From: Stygiolobus sp037389425
GTDB taxonomy: Archaea; Thermoproteota; Thermoprotei_A; Sulfolobales; Sulfolobaceae
NCBI RefSeq assembly: GCF_037389425.1
Contig: NZ_JBBHKR010000092.1
Location: 1-14,429, forward strand
DNA length: 14,429 nt
Reading direction: 5' to 3'
The notes below the pieces were generated by a model. It saw only the letters and a program-made list of their open reading frames with translations. It did not search any database and had not been told where the DNA came from. The translations under genes and the position numbers were made by a program. This document shows positions 7,939-13,500 of this stretch, piece after piece. Positions within the stretch are counted from its first letter, which is position 1. Every line of letters starts with the position of its first letter.

Positions 7939-9143
7939 TACCTATCCGCCTCCGGTGGGAAGTAATCCAAACTACCGTAAATTGCAACTAAATCTGCATA
8001 TCTAGCGCCTTTAGCTAACTGCTTAAACACGTAAATCATACGATACGAAGGTGTTATTATCCTCAGCCTGTAAGGTTTAGGTGAGCCGTCACTTACTATA
8101 TAATATAATAGTTCACCCCTAGCTGCCTCTACCCTACTTACAGCTTCCCCCTTAGGAGGTCTAAATGATGCATAATATCCAGGGAATACTATTTTTTTCT
8201 GACCTTCCCACCATTTCTTTAATCTGGTTGGGGGAATTTGTTTAAAGAATCTATCACTTAGAATGTTACCCTCCGGAATTTCCTTTATAATTTGTTCAAT
8301 CATCCTCATACTCTGCTCAACTTCTTCGAACCTGACCAATAGCCTAGCATAAGCATCACCTTCTTTATAAACGGGTATCTCAAAGTCTAACTTACTATAT
8401 GCTGCATAAGGCTCTATCTTCCGCACGTCATAATATACACCAGAAGCCCTAAGGTTAGGACCTACAGCTCCCCATTTTATCGCATTCTCATTAGTCATTA
8501 CTCCGACGTTTTCTAATCTACTCCTTATATTAGGATTATTAACGAATATCTTATACCAGTCCTTAATCTTCCTTCTTTGATAAGCTAGGGCTTTTTCGAT
8601 CATCTCCTTTATTGCTGGAGTCAAATCTCTCCTGACCCCGCCTGGGATAACATAGGAATTGGTAACTCTTGCCCCGGTTAAAGCTTGAAGTATCTCTACC
8701 CACACTTCTCTATCTCCAAACCCCCACATGAATGCCGTTGAGTGACCTAAGAAAATCCCAAGAATACCCGTACCGTAGAGGTGACTGGCTATTCTGTTTA
8801 TCTCTGCAGCAAGAGACCTTAGGTACTGCGCCCTTTCAGGGACATCTACCCCTAATATTTTCTCTAAGGCAAGTATATACCCCAAGTTCATGTGGATTGA
8901 ATCCAGTATAGCAGGCCTTTCGACCAAAGGAATCAAGTGCATATAGTTCCTTATTTCGCTTAGTTTTTCCACCGCTCTATGCACATATCCTACGTCTAAA
9001 TCTATGTCCTCAATAATATCACCGCTAAGTTTTACATAGATTCTCATGTGCCCTGAACCAGGGTGCTGAGGACCTACGTTAAGCTCTCCTTGTACTGGAA
9101 TAATATCCACTTGTAGACCTGAAGGTTCAGGCTGACTTGTCAA
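7938..9143 (-). CDS. nuoD: NADH-quinone oxidoreductase subunit D (49 kDa)
   Basis: A 401-residue homologue of the 49 kDa subunit, which forms the quinone headgroup pocket next to cluster N2. Family landmarks are NVGPQHPG (22-29), VGYVHRAVEK (51-60), NLGYILALEKILG (86-98), RIASHLYG, the GARVTNSYVIPGGVRRD segment, and a C-terminal end VAIYGSLDYFPPEADR that matches the family terminus. Aligned from memory with Thermus Nqo4, the Tyr87 equivalent is Ile79, and the loop after HP is one residue shorter, moving the His38 equivalent to His32. The start is TTG at 9143, seven bases after GGAGGGG; no in-frame ATG exists before residue 33, which lies inside the conserved core. It overlaps nuoC by 17 bases. 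NuoC and NuoD are separate here, unlike the NuoCD fusion of E. coli. Confidence 0.96.
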   Translation of the reverse strand: MTSQPEPSGLQVDIIPVQGELNVGPQHPGSGHMRIYVKLSGDIIEDIDLDVGYVHRAVEKLSEIRNYMHLIPLVERPAILDSIHMNLGYILALEKILGVDVPERAQYLRSLAAEINRIASHLYGTGILGIFLGHSTAFMWGFGDREVWVEILQALTGARVTNSYVIPGGVRRDLTPAIKEMIEKALAYQRRKIKDWYKIFVNNPNIRSRLENVGVMTNENAIKWGAVGPNLRASGVYYDVRKIEPYAAYSKLDFEIPVYKEGDAYARLLVRFEEVEQSMRMIEQIIKEIPEGNILSDRFFKQIPPTRLKKWWEGQKKIVFPGYYASFRPPKGEAVSRVEAARGELLYYIVSDGSPKPYRLRIITPSYRMIYVFKQLAKGARYADLVAIYGSLDYFPPEADR

Positions 9144-9633
9144 TAAACAACCCCTCCTGTTTTAATTTAAAGCTCTTCCTCAGTGGATATACTCCTTCAA
9201 AGTCTTCATCTAAAAATAACCTTTTCAACTCAGGATGACCTTCAAATATAATCCCTAGCATTTCGTAAGTTTCCCTCTCACCAGTCCACACACTTTCCCA
9301 GATGGAATAAAGGGAAGGAAATTTAGGATCTTTGTAGCTAGTTTTAGACTTAACGGCTAATATAACTTTAGTGAGCTCAGGAACAGAATAAGAAGATACG
9401 TGATAAACTACCTCAAATTGGTTCTGCTCAGGATAATCAATACCTGTTACACTCTTAACGTGATCAAATCCTATTTCTTTTAGATAACTGGCTACTTGAA
9501 TGATTTTAGATTTGTCTACCTCTACATATCCTCTCGTATCTGATTCGGCTTTTCCAGTAACCTTAAACTTTCCAATTAGGTCTTGAATAACCTTTGAGAG
9601 AAGAGACTGAGGAACTTGTTGTGAAGACGACAT
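9127..9633 (-). CDS. nuoC: NADH-quinone oxidoreductase subunit C (30 kDa)
   Basis: A 168-residue soluble subunit of the connecting arm that packs against NuoD. The family signature is ERETYEMLGIIFEGHPEL (119-136), followed by LFLDEDFEG and YPLRKSF (139-155); the EGHP and PLRK elements are diagnostic. The N-terminal 40 residues are variable. The start ATG 9633 has a near-perfect AGGAGGTGAT site, which overlaps the TGA stop of nuoA; only four bases separate the two genes. No nuoB gene lies between nuoA and nuoC, where it normally sits. The C-terminus overlaps nuoD by 17 bases. Confidence 0.95.
   Translation of the reverse strand: MSSSQQVPQSLLSKVIQDLIGKFKVTGKAESDTRGYVEVDKSKIIQVASYLKEIGFDHVKSVTGIDYPEQNQFEVVYHVSSYSVPELTKVILAVKSKTSYKDPKFPSLYSIWESVWTGERETYEMLGIIFEGHPELKRLFLDEDFEGVYPLRKSFKLKQEGLFIDKSA
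9151..9157 (-). promoter_or_regulatory. Ribosome binding site GGAGGGG for the TTG start of nuoD
   Basis: GGAGGGG sits seven bases before TTG 9143 and inside the coding end of nuoC. It is one of the strongest binding sites in the window and supports the non-ATG start of nuoD. Confidence 0.7.
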
Positions 9634-9637
9634 TATA

Positions 9638-9646
9638 TCACCTCCT
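9638..9646 (-). promoter_or_regulatory. Ribosome binding site AGGAGGTGA for nuoC overlapping the nuoA stop
   Basis: AGGAGGTGA includes the TGA stop of nuoA as its last three bases and ends four bases before ATG 9633. This arrangement links termination on nuoA to initiation on nuoC and argues that the direct A-to-C junction is an established operon structure and not a recent deletion scar. Confidence 0.7.
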
Positions 9647-10027
9647 AATTAACCAATACTGTATTATATTAACTTGCTTTACTGCATAGTACAGAACCGG
9701 ATAAAGGACAGTTATAGTTGTAAATACTATTATTAGGAGATTCCTAAACAGTATAAACGAGGTAAAGTAGGATGCCTCAGATATCGAGAACAAAAGGACA
9801 ATGATCGGTTCAATTGAGGTGTATACTAGTAAGTACCCATAATACTGAAGGGGAAACCAAAGCCTACCTTCTCCGAATGGAATGTTGCCGGCTTCAAATC
9901 TACTGACCTTTAAAGGGTTAAATTTCCCCTCTACAGCTAGAGATAGAACCTTATATCCGCCATAACCTGCAGCTAAGAATAACACGAGAGGGAGACCAAA
10001 GGCTAAAATTGCCTGCGTAAAAGCCAT
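9638..10027 (-). CDS. nuoA: NADH-quinone oxidoreductase subunit A
   Basis: A 129-residue, three-helix membrane protein and the first gene of the nuo operon. NuoA joins the membrane arm to the quinone module. The key segment is RFEAGNIPFGEGRLWFPLQY (43-62), equivalent to the F-E-C-G-x-P loop of the family, then YLLVYTSIEPIIVLLF (65-80). Glu45 and Glu73 are conserved. The usual Cys of the loop is Ala here, and the usual Asp two residues before Glu73 (FDxE) is Ser71. The ATG at 10027 lies about 28 bases from a TATA-like box at 10052-10058, which fits a leaderless mRNA. A GGTGAT at 10046-10051 is 18 bases from this ATG, too far for a normal binding site. Confidence 0.92.
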   Translation of the reverse strand: MAFTQAILAFGLPLVLFLAAGYGGYKVLSLAVEGKFNPLKVSRFEAGNIPFGEGRLWFPLQYYGYLLVYTSIEPIIVLLFSISEASYFTSFILFRNLLIIVFTTITVLYPVLYYAVKQVNIIQYWLIRR

Positions 10028-10051
10028 CAGGAATATTCTAATTTTATCACC

Positions 10052-10058
10052 TAAAATA
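10052..10058 (-). promoter_or_regulatory. Candidate promoter (TATA-like box) of the nuo operon
   Basis: TATTTTA preceded by purine-rich AGAAAGG (a BRE-like stretch) is centred 28 bases before ATG 10027. With the usual archaeal distance of about 25-27 bases, transcription would begin at or just before the nuoA ATG. A second AT-rich candidate, TTTAAAT near 10105-10111, would instead give a leader of about 55 bases that contains GGTGAT. Confidence 0.45.
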
Positions 10059-10095
10059 CCTTTCTATCAATTGTTAGGAAAAGATAACATAAACT

Positions 10096-10101
10096 AAAAA
10101 A
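10096..10101 (-). terminator. T-run, candidate terminator of thyX
   Basis: A run of six T on the minus strand (CTCTTTTTTAG) lies about 57 bases after the thyX stop and before the nuoA promoter. Sulfolobales terminators are commonly short T-runs without a hairpin; none is seen here. The rest of 10028-10157 shows no gene. Confidence 0.4.
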
Positions 10102-10157
10102 GAGATTTAAACTAAAGCTCTCTATTTCTGTTCATTACTACTTGAAGATAAGACTAA

Positions 10158-10913
10158 TTAATGTGATAGTTTTGAATTTTGTATACATTTATAAATCCCT
10201 TCTTTCGGGACTCCTTCTATACAACGCCTCGCTATAAACTCCGTCTTCTCGTTTATTGAGTCAAGAGTTATCGGCGTGTCACGTATAAAGTTCTCATGAA
10301 TTATACAATTCGGCCCAGCATAACGGAATAGTCTAGGGTGTACTTTCTTCACTTCTTCGAGCATCTTCCATGCTACCTGACGTATCTCCCACTGTGCCCT
10401 TGAACACAAACGTAGGGCAAAGAAGTTGTAAAGTTCTCGTGCATTCATAGTCACAACAATGTTCGTGTTGACACCGTTCGGTAAAACGTAACGGGCATCT
10501 TCTTCAGGTACACCAGCTTCTAGGAGTTTATAATAGTGGTTGTATGCTTCTCTATACGCTTCCTCTACAGTTTGCCAAGCCCGATTCTTAGTAGAAGGCG
10601 GTATAACAGGCTGATAATATTCGTCGACTGGTTTTGCAAAGCGATGACTCATTTGAGTATACGAAGCGATACGGTGCCTTACAAGTTGATGAGACGCTAC
10701 TCTTGAAATACCTTCAAGCGAAAAAGTGTATACACTGTGTTCAAGCACAGACCAATATCCGTGAACTATTGCGTCCCTTATCCATTCCTCTATTTCTTCA
10801 TCACTCATCGTTTGTGCATGATACTCCCACCCTTTTCTTGACCTACTCATTTTTGCTGCAATTGCAATAGTTCTCTCTCCATCAACTGTATAAGAAACTA
10901 ACGTGACTTTCAT
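10158..10913 (-). CDS. thyX: Flavin-dependent thymidylate synthase ThyX
   Basis: A 251-residue enzyme that methylates dUMP to dTMP using methylene-tetrahydrofolate (or the archaeal pterin equivalent), FAD and NADPH. The ThyX signature RHRxxSxxxxSxRF is complete: Arg79, His80, Arg81, Ser84, Ser89, Arg91 and Phe92 in RHRIASYTQMSHRF. Other family elements are LEHSVYTF (57-64), NARELYNFFALRLCSRAQWE, which carries substrate-binding arginines, and the PN-rich turn before it. The length is normal for archaeal ThyX. ATG 10913 is the only sensible start. The TATA-like box TATATTTA 28 bases upstream suggests a leaderless transcript. The gene is monocistronic, 92 bases from the zinc-finger gene and 130 bases before nuoA. 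Confidence 0.96.
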   Translation of the reverse strand: MKVTLVSYTVDGERTIAIAAKMSRSRKGWEYHAQTMSDEEIEEWIRDAIVHGYWSVLEHSVYTFSLEGISRVASHQLVRHRIASYTQMSHRFAKPVDEYYQPVIPPSTKNRAWQTVEEAYREAYNHYYKLLEAGVPEEDARYVLPNGVNTNIVVTMNARELYNFFALRLCSRAQWEIRQVAWKMLEEVKKVHPRLFRYAGPNCIIHENFIRDTPITLDSINEKTEFIARRCIEGVPKEGIYKCIQNSKLSH

Positions 10914-10937
10914 TTATATACAAACTTACTCATTATC

Positions 10938-10945
10938 TAAATATA
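10938..10945 (-). promoter_or_regulatory. TATA box of thyX
   Basis: TATATTTA, preceded by AAAACGA, is centred about 28 bases before the thyX ATG, the right distance for a leaderless mRNA. A second good match, CTTTTTAAAG near 10981-10990, would give a leader of roughly 45 bases, or may belong to the T-rich terminator of the upstream gene. Confidence 0.5.
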
Positions 10946-10999
10946 TCGTTTTTCTGTCAATATTACCTTATCTAGAATCTTTAAAAAGAAACATAGAAT

Positions 11000-11004
11000 A
11001 AAAA
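11000..11004 (-). terminator. T-run after the zinc-finger gene
   Basis: ATTTTTATTC follows the TAA stop at 11006 directly on the minus strand, with a second T-run (TTTCTTTTTAAA) about 15 bases on. These are plausible hairpin-free archaeal termination signals. Confidence 0.35.
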
Positions 11005-11005
11005 T

Positions 11006-11344
11006 TTAACTTGTTATAGAGCTTAATTTCTCTACGAGCCTGGTGAGAATTGCAGAGTTCTTCTCAGCATCTTTCTCAGTTTGTTCTAATGCCTTTTTAA
11101 CTTCTTCATTGTCACCAGCTTTTGACATCCTCTGTTTATACACTACTATTTTGTTTAACTCGTCTTGAAGCGAATCAAGAACTATGTTCATCGTGTCTTG
11201 GCTAACTCTTGCTGTTTTGAGCGCTTTCTCTTTTAGGCACGTGAAGTGTACTACTGCTTTATTTGATAAAAAGGTGAATAATTCGTCCCAATATATTGGA
11301 TTCCCGCATAGCCCGCAGCTCCATTTAGTTTGTGGTCTACTCAT
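11006..11344 (-). CDS. Small archaeal zinc-finger protein, DUF2175-like
   Basis: A 112-residue protein with an N-terminal zinc-binding knuckle: CGLC (Cys10, Cys13) and HFTC (His33, Cys36), spaced as in a treble-clef or LIM-like finger. Residues 45-112 are charged and helical with heptad-like spacing, probably a coiled coil (LQDELNKIVVYKQRM, EEVKKALEQTEKDAEK). The KWSCGLCGNPIYWDELFTF start resembles the archaeal DUF2175 family as I remember it; the biochemical role is not known. It is divergent from the thioredoxin-like gene and shares a 44-base promoter region with it. The start ATG 11344 is about 27 bases from a TTATTT box, which fits a leaderless transcript. Confidence 0.8.
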   Translation of the reverse strand: MSRPQTKWSCGLCGNPIYWDELFTFLSNKAVVHFTCLKEKALKTARVSQDTMNIVLDSLQDELNKIVVYKQRMSKAGDNEEVKKALEQTEKDAEKNSAILTRLVEKLSSITS

Positions 11345-11357
11345 TAGAGAGAGTAAG

Positions 11358-11365
11358 TTATTAAA
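11358..11365 (+). promoter_or_regulatory. TATA box of the thioredoxin-like gene
   Basis: TTATTAAA is centred about 27 bases before ATG 11389, the standard distance for leaderless initiation at the start codon. No ribosome binding site is seen before this ATG, which agrees. Confidence 0.5.
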
Positions 11366-11368
11366 CTG

Positions 11369-11374
11369 AAATAA
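11369..11374 (-). promoter_or_regulatory. TATA-like box of the zinc-finger gene
   Basis: TTATTT on the minus strand is centred about 27 bases before ATG 11344. It is only three bases from the TATA box of the divergent gene, so the two initiation complexes would overlap. Confidence 0.4.
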
Positions 11375-11388
11375 GCATTACGGTATGT

Positions 11389-12549
11389 ATGATATCCGAA
11401 AAGACACTGGCTGACGCAAAATTCTATGGAAAATTATTAGCTATATTCTTTACTTCTGACAAATGTAATGTATGTGACGAATTGTTTGAAAAGATAAGTA
11501 AATTACAAATAGCACAGAAGTTTTATTTGATAAAATTAAACTCCATAGAGTACTTACAATACACGGTAAGGTATAGTAGAGGCATAATACCATCTATAGG
11601 AATAATAAGCCCTGACGGTAGACTATTAGGAATAATAGAATCAGAAAACGTAGATTATGTAGAGGATAGACTAAGAGATATTTATTCAAATAGGGACAAG
11701 ATTGTGGGAATATTACCCACAGTACCGCAAAGAGTAGAGGATGTTAACCCGGTAGAATTTTATGATATCCTCAATTACGCTATTGATGGTAATCCAATAG
11801 ACTTCAGAGGTGTTGAGTTCCTTAAGTTTTATTCTAGACTACATAAAGAATACGAGAAAATCTTAAAACTAGTCACACCTGCAGACCCAGTTGCAGATTT
11901 TTTATTATCTGGAAAGAAGCCGAATTTGGATGAAAAATACACCTCTAATCTAGCGTTAAATGTGATCTTGGGAATTGAGACTGATGAGTATTCTAAAAAG
12001 CTAATGGAAAGAATTAAGGAAGACGGAAGCGTTGTAAGGAGTAGTAGAAAAGAGGTCTCCGGTCTTTTAATAGACCAGGCTATGGTAGGCAATGCATTAC
12101 TAACGTTGTATCAAAACTCCTTTAACGATAGTTACCTTAGCCTAGCTATTAAAGTAGCTGAATGGATATTGAATAACTTAGCTGATAATTTGGGTTTCAG
12201 AGATTGTAAAGCAGAAAATGACCTTGTGAAACTACCGGTTTACGAACCTATTGCTAACTCTGAAGCTGCAATATTTTTTGCAAGACTATGGGCTGTAACT
12301 GATGACCAAAAGTACTTAGAAAATGCTAAGAAAGCTATGAATATAAGCTACACTTTAGGTACTGATATAAGGGCTTTATCAAGAGTAGCTATAGCCTATC
12401 TCAAGATAAACGAACTAATAAAGAGTAAAGAAAAAGTGCCTGATGACATAAGGGTGGAAATCGTTAAAGATAACGGATGCCTGGATTTAGAGTTTAAGTT
12501 TAAGGACAAGTGTTATAAAAGTATTGACGAAATAAAGAGTACAATCTAA
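11389..12549 (+). CDS. Thioredoxin-domain protein with helical repeats, compact YyaL/SSP411-like
   Basis: A 386-residue protein. Residues 1-105 form a thioredoxin fold: LLAIFFTSDKCNVCDELF with a CxxC at Cys26 and Cys29, and a cis-proline position at Ile67-Pro68 (RGIIPSIGII). The second part (about 200-350) contains helical hairpins resembling the alpha/alpha barrel of the YyaL/SSP411 family: LLIDQAMVGNALLTLYQ, SYLSLAIKVAEWILNNL and PIANSEAAIFFARLW. A Cys-containing tail (NGCLDLEFKFKDKCYKSIDE) resembles the family C-terminus. Full YyaL proteins are about 650-680 residues, so this version lacks roughly half of the barrel. No signal peptide is seen, so it is probably cytoplasmic. Start ATG 11389 suits a leaderless mRNA. 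Its 3' end is three bases from that of the convergent DUF364 gene. A redox or protein-quality role is inference. Confidence 0.72.
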   Translation: MISEKTLADAKFYGKLLAIFFTSDKCNVCDELFEKISKLQIAQKFYLIKLNSIEYLQYTVRYSRGIIPSIGIISPDGRLLGIIESENVDYVEDRLRDIYSNRDKIVGILPTVPQRVEDVNPVEFYDILNYAIDGNPIDFRGVEFLKFYSRLHKEYEKILKLVTPADPVADFLLSGKKPNLDEKYTSNLALNVILGIETDEYSKKLMERIKEDGSVVRSSRKEVSGLLIDQAMVGNALLTLYQNSFNDSYLSLAIKVAEWILNNLADNLGFRDCKAENDLVKLPVYEPIANSEAAIFFARLWAVTDDQKYLENAKKAMNISYTLGTDIRALSRVAIAYLKINELIKSKEKVPDDIRVEIVKDNGCLDLEFKFKDKCYKSIDEIKSTI

Positions 12550-12552
12550 TTT

Positions 12553-13257
12553 TCAGAGCTTTGTATAGATTTTATATATATATTTAGCTAATTGCCTTCC
12601 TGAACCCCCTTCACACACAGTCCTAAAAGCTCTGAATTTATCAACAGTCTCTACTTTGCTCACATACTCAAATCCGTAGTTTCTAAGGGTAGACGGCGCG
12701 TAAACTGAAGATATCCCGCTCAAAATCAGGTGGTCAGCTGATATCCTCTTAAGTATACTCTCCGTATAACCTGCTACCAATGCAGAAGCAAATATAACAG
12801 CAGTATTACATGTCTCGGAAGTCAGTGAGGAATACGGTTTTACTATTACTTTGCCGAGGTTCTGAGTCTCGGGGTTTCTAAAATCATAAATAATGATCGA
12901 GGAGAATTTATTGGTTTCTACCATAGGGGAGTAGCCAAATAGGCAAAGTTTATTTCCTTCCATAACATCCAATGGATCGCCCCTTTCAAAGGTCGGTAAA
13001 ACACTTATCGCGTTTAACACCGATAATGCTACCGACCTCTCTAGCGGGTTTGAAGTCAGTTTTTCTACTACCTCTTCAGCTTCTTTACCCATTATTTCTC
13101 CACTCATACTATTTTCTCCGTCTAGTATTGTGTGAGAAATCCCAAGATTTCCGTCACTAAGTAGGCTTGCTGTAAAGGCAACACCTATACACGAATTTGT
13201 TATTTTTTTGCCTTTTAATGCAAACCGTAACTCATTTATTATCTCATCTAAAATCAT
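12553..13257 (-). CDS. Putative heavy-metal chelation protein (DUF4213 + DUF364)
   Basis: A 234-residue protein. The N-terminal part (about 1-85; CIGVAFTASLLSDGNLGISH, ERSVALSVLNAIS) resembles DUF4213, an enolase-N-like fold. The C-terminal part (about 95-230) resembles DUF364, a Rossmann-like domain named a putative heavy-metal chelation domain; the stretch LILSGISSVYAPSTLRNYGF and the nearby TVCEGGS are typical. Cysteines at the end (TVCEGG) and in the middle (SETCNTAV) could bind metal, but no experiment defines a function for this family that I know of. The start ATG 13257 has no ribosome binding site and has a T-rich TATA-like element about 27 bases upstream. It converges with the thioredoxin-like gene with only three bases between stop codons, and lies next to a guide sRNA gene on the other side. 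Confidence 0.82.
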   Translation of the reverse strand: MILDEIINELRFALKGKKITNSCIGVAFTASLLSDGNLGISHTILDGENSMSGEIMGKEAEEVVEKLTSNPLERSVALSVLNAISVLPTFERGDPLDVMEGNKLCLFGYSPMVETNKFSSIIIYDFRNPETQNLGKVIVKPYSSLTSETCNTAVIFASALVAGYTESILKRISADHLILSGISSVYAPSTLRNYGFEYVSKVETVDKFRAFRTVCEGGSGRQLAKYIYKIYTKL

Positions 13258-13280
13258 TACTTACTTAATGATCTTGAAAA

Positions 13281-13288
13281 GTAAAAAA
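13281..13288 (-). promoter_or_regulatory. Candidate TATA-like element of the DUF364 gene
   Basis: TTTTTTAC on the minus strand is centred about 27 bases before ATG 13257 and is the only T/A-rich block at that distance. It is a poor match to the consensus, so confidence is low. Confidence 0.3.
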
Positions 13289-13294
13289 TGAAAT

Positions 13295-13387
13295 GATTAC
13301 TTCACAGATGAGGATGTTCCACCCCTTGCGATCGATGAGCTAAACCCGCAAAGACTGATGATGAAGTGGGAAGAACCTGAGAAGTGA
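13295..13387 (+). pseudogene. Protein-like 30-codon reading frame without a start, possible gene remnant
   Basis: On the plus strand the frame from 13295 to the TGA at 13385-13387 reads DYFTDEDVPPLAIDELNPQR and then LMMKWEEPEK, an acidic, proline- and tryptophan-containing sequence that looks translated. There is no in-frame ATG, GTG or TTG before its last third; a TGA at 13289-13291 closes it. An ATG AAA at 13288-13293 would join it if one base (T13294) were removed, giving a 32-residue protein. It may be the tail of a lost gene, a frameshifted small gene, or chance in a locally GC-richer stretch that is really an RNA gene. It overlaps the C/D sRNA, whose C box is the ATGATGA of the Met-Met codons. 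I do not recognise the protein. Confidence 0.25.
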
Positions 13388-13409
13388 AGAACGCTCCTTG
13401 TCTGATTTT
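13354..13409 (+). ncRNA. C/D box guide sRNA (rRNA/tRNA 2'-O-methylation)
   Basis: All four boxes are in order with archaeal spacing: C box ATGATGA (13358-13364), a 12-base guide (13365-13376, AGTGGGAAGAAC), D' box CTGA (13377-13380), a three-base spacer, C' box GTGAAGA (13384-13390, one mismatch to RTGATGA), an 11-base guide (13391-13401, ACGCTCCTTGT), and D box CTGA (13402-13405). In archaea such RNAs assemble with L7Ae, Nop5 and fibrillarin and direct methylation of the target base paired five bases upstream of D or D'. The predicted targets are GUUCUUCCCACU (methylated U) and ACAAGGAGCGU (methylated G); I could not assign them to a particular rRNA or tRNA. T-rich sequence (TTTTA) follows the D box. 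Ends are approximate. No clear TATA box lies 26 bases upstream, so it may be processed from a longer transcript. Confidence 0.75.
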
Positions 13410-13416
13410 AGCTTAA

Positions 13417-13422
13417 TTTATT
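13417..13422 (+). promoter_or_regulatory. Weak TATA-like element before the second C/D-like pattern
   Basis: TTTATT within TTAATTTATTA lies about 26 bases before position 13446, where a transcript carrying the GTGATGA box at 13448 would begin. This is AT-rich intergenic DNA, so a chance match is easily possible. Confidence 0.2.
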
Positions 13423-13445
13423 ACCTCTTATGTTATAAACTATTA

Positions 13446-13500
13446 GCGTGATGACACCGGGCACTAACGAGTCTTGATGAGTTCAGGACCACCACTGAAG
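13446..13500 (+). ncRNA. Possible second C/D box sRNA overlapping a gene end
   Basis: The pattern is C box GTGATGA (13448-13454, perfect), a 12-base guide, a degenerate D' (ACGA, 13467-13470), a three-base spacer, C' TTGATGA (13474-13480, one mismatch), a 14-base guide, and D box CTGA (13495-13498). The order and spacings resemble the sRNA 90 bases upstream, but D' is poor and the second guide is long. From 13464 on it is antisense to the last codons of the sulfide:quinone reductase-like gene, so half of the match could be coincidence from coding sequence. Confidence 0.35.

Noticed and set aside
9127..9143. Overlap of nuoC and nuoD read as a broken NuoCD fusion
   Set aside because: Both proteins have complete family ends, and nuoD has its own strong ribosome binding site; separate C and D subunits are common outside enterobacteria.
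13306..13358. A further C/D-like pattern (ATGAGGA at 13308, TCGATGA at 13332, CTGA at 13355) directly before the sRNA
   Set aside because: The C box has a mismatch, no credible D' box exists, the last guide would be 16 bases, and its D box would overlap the C box of the next RNA.
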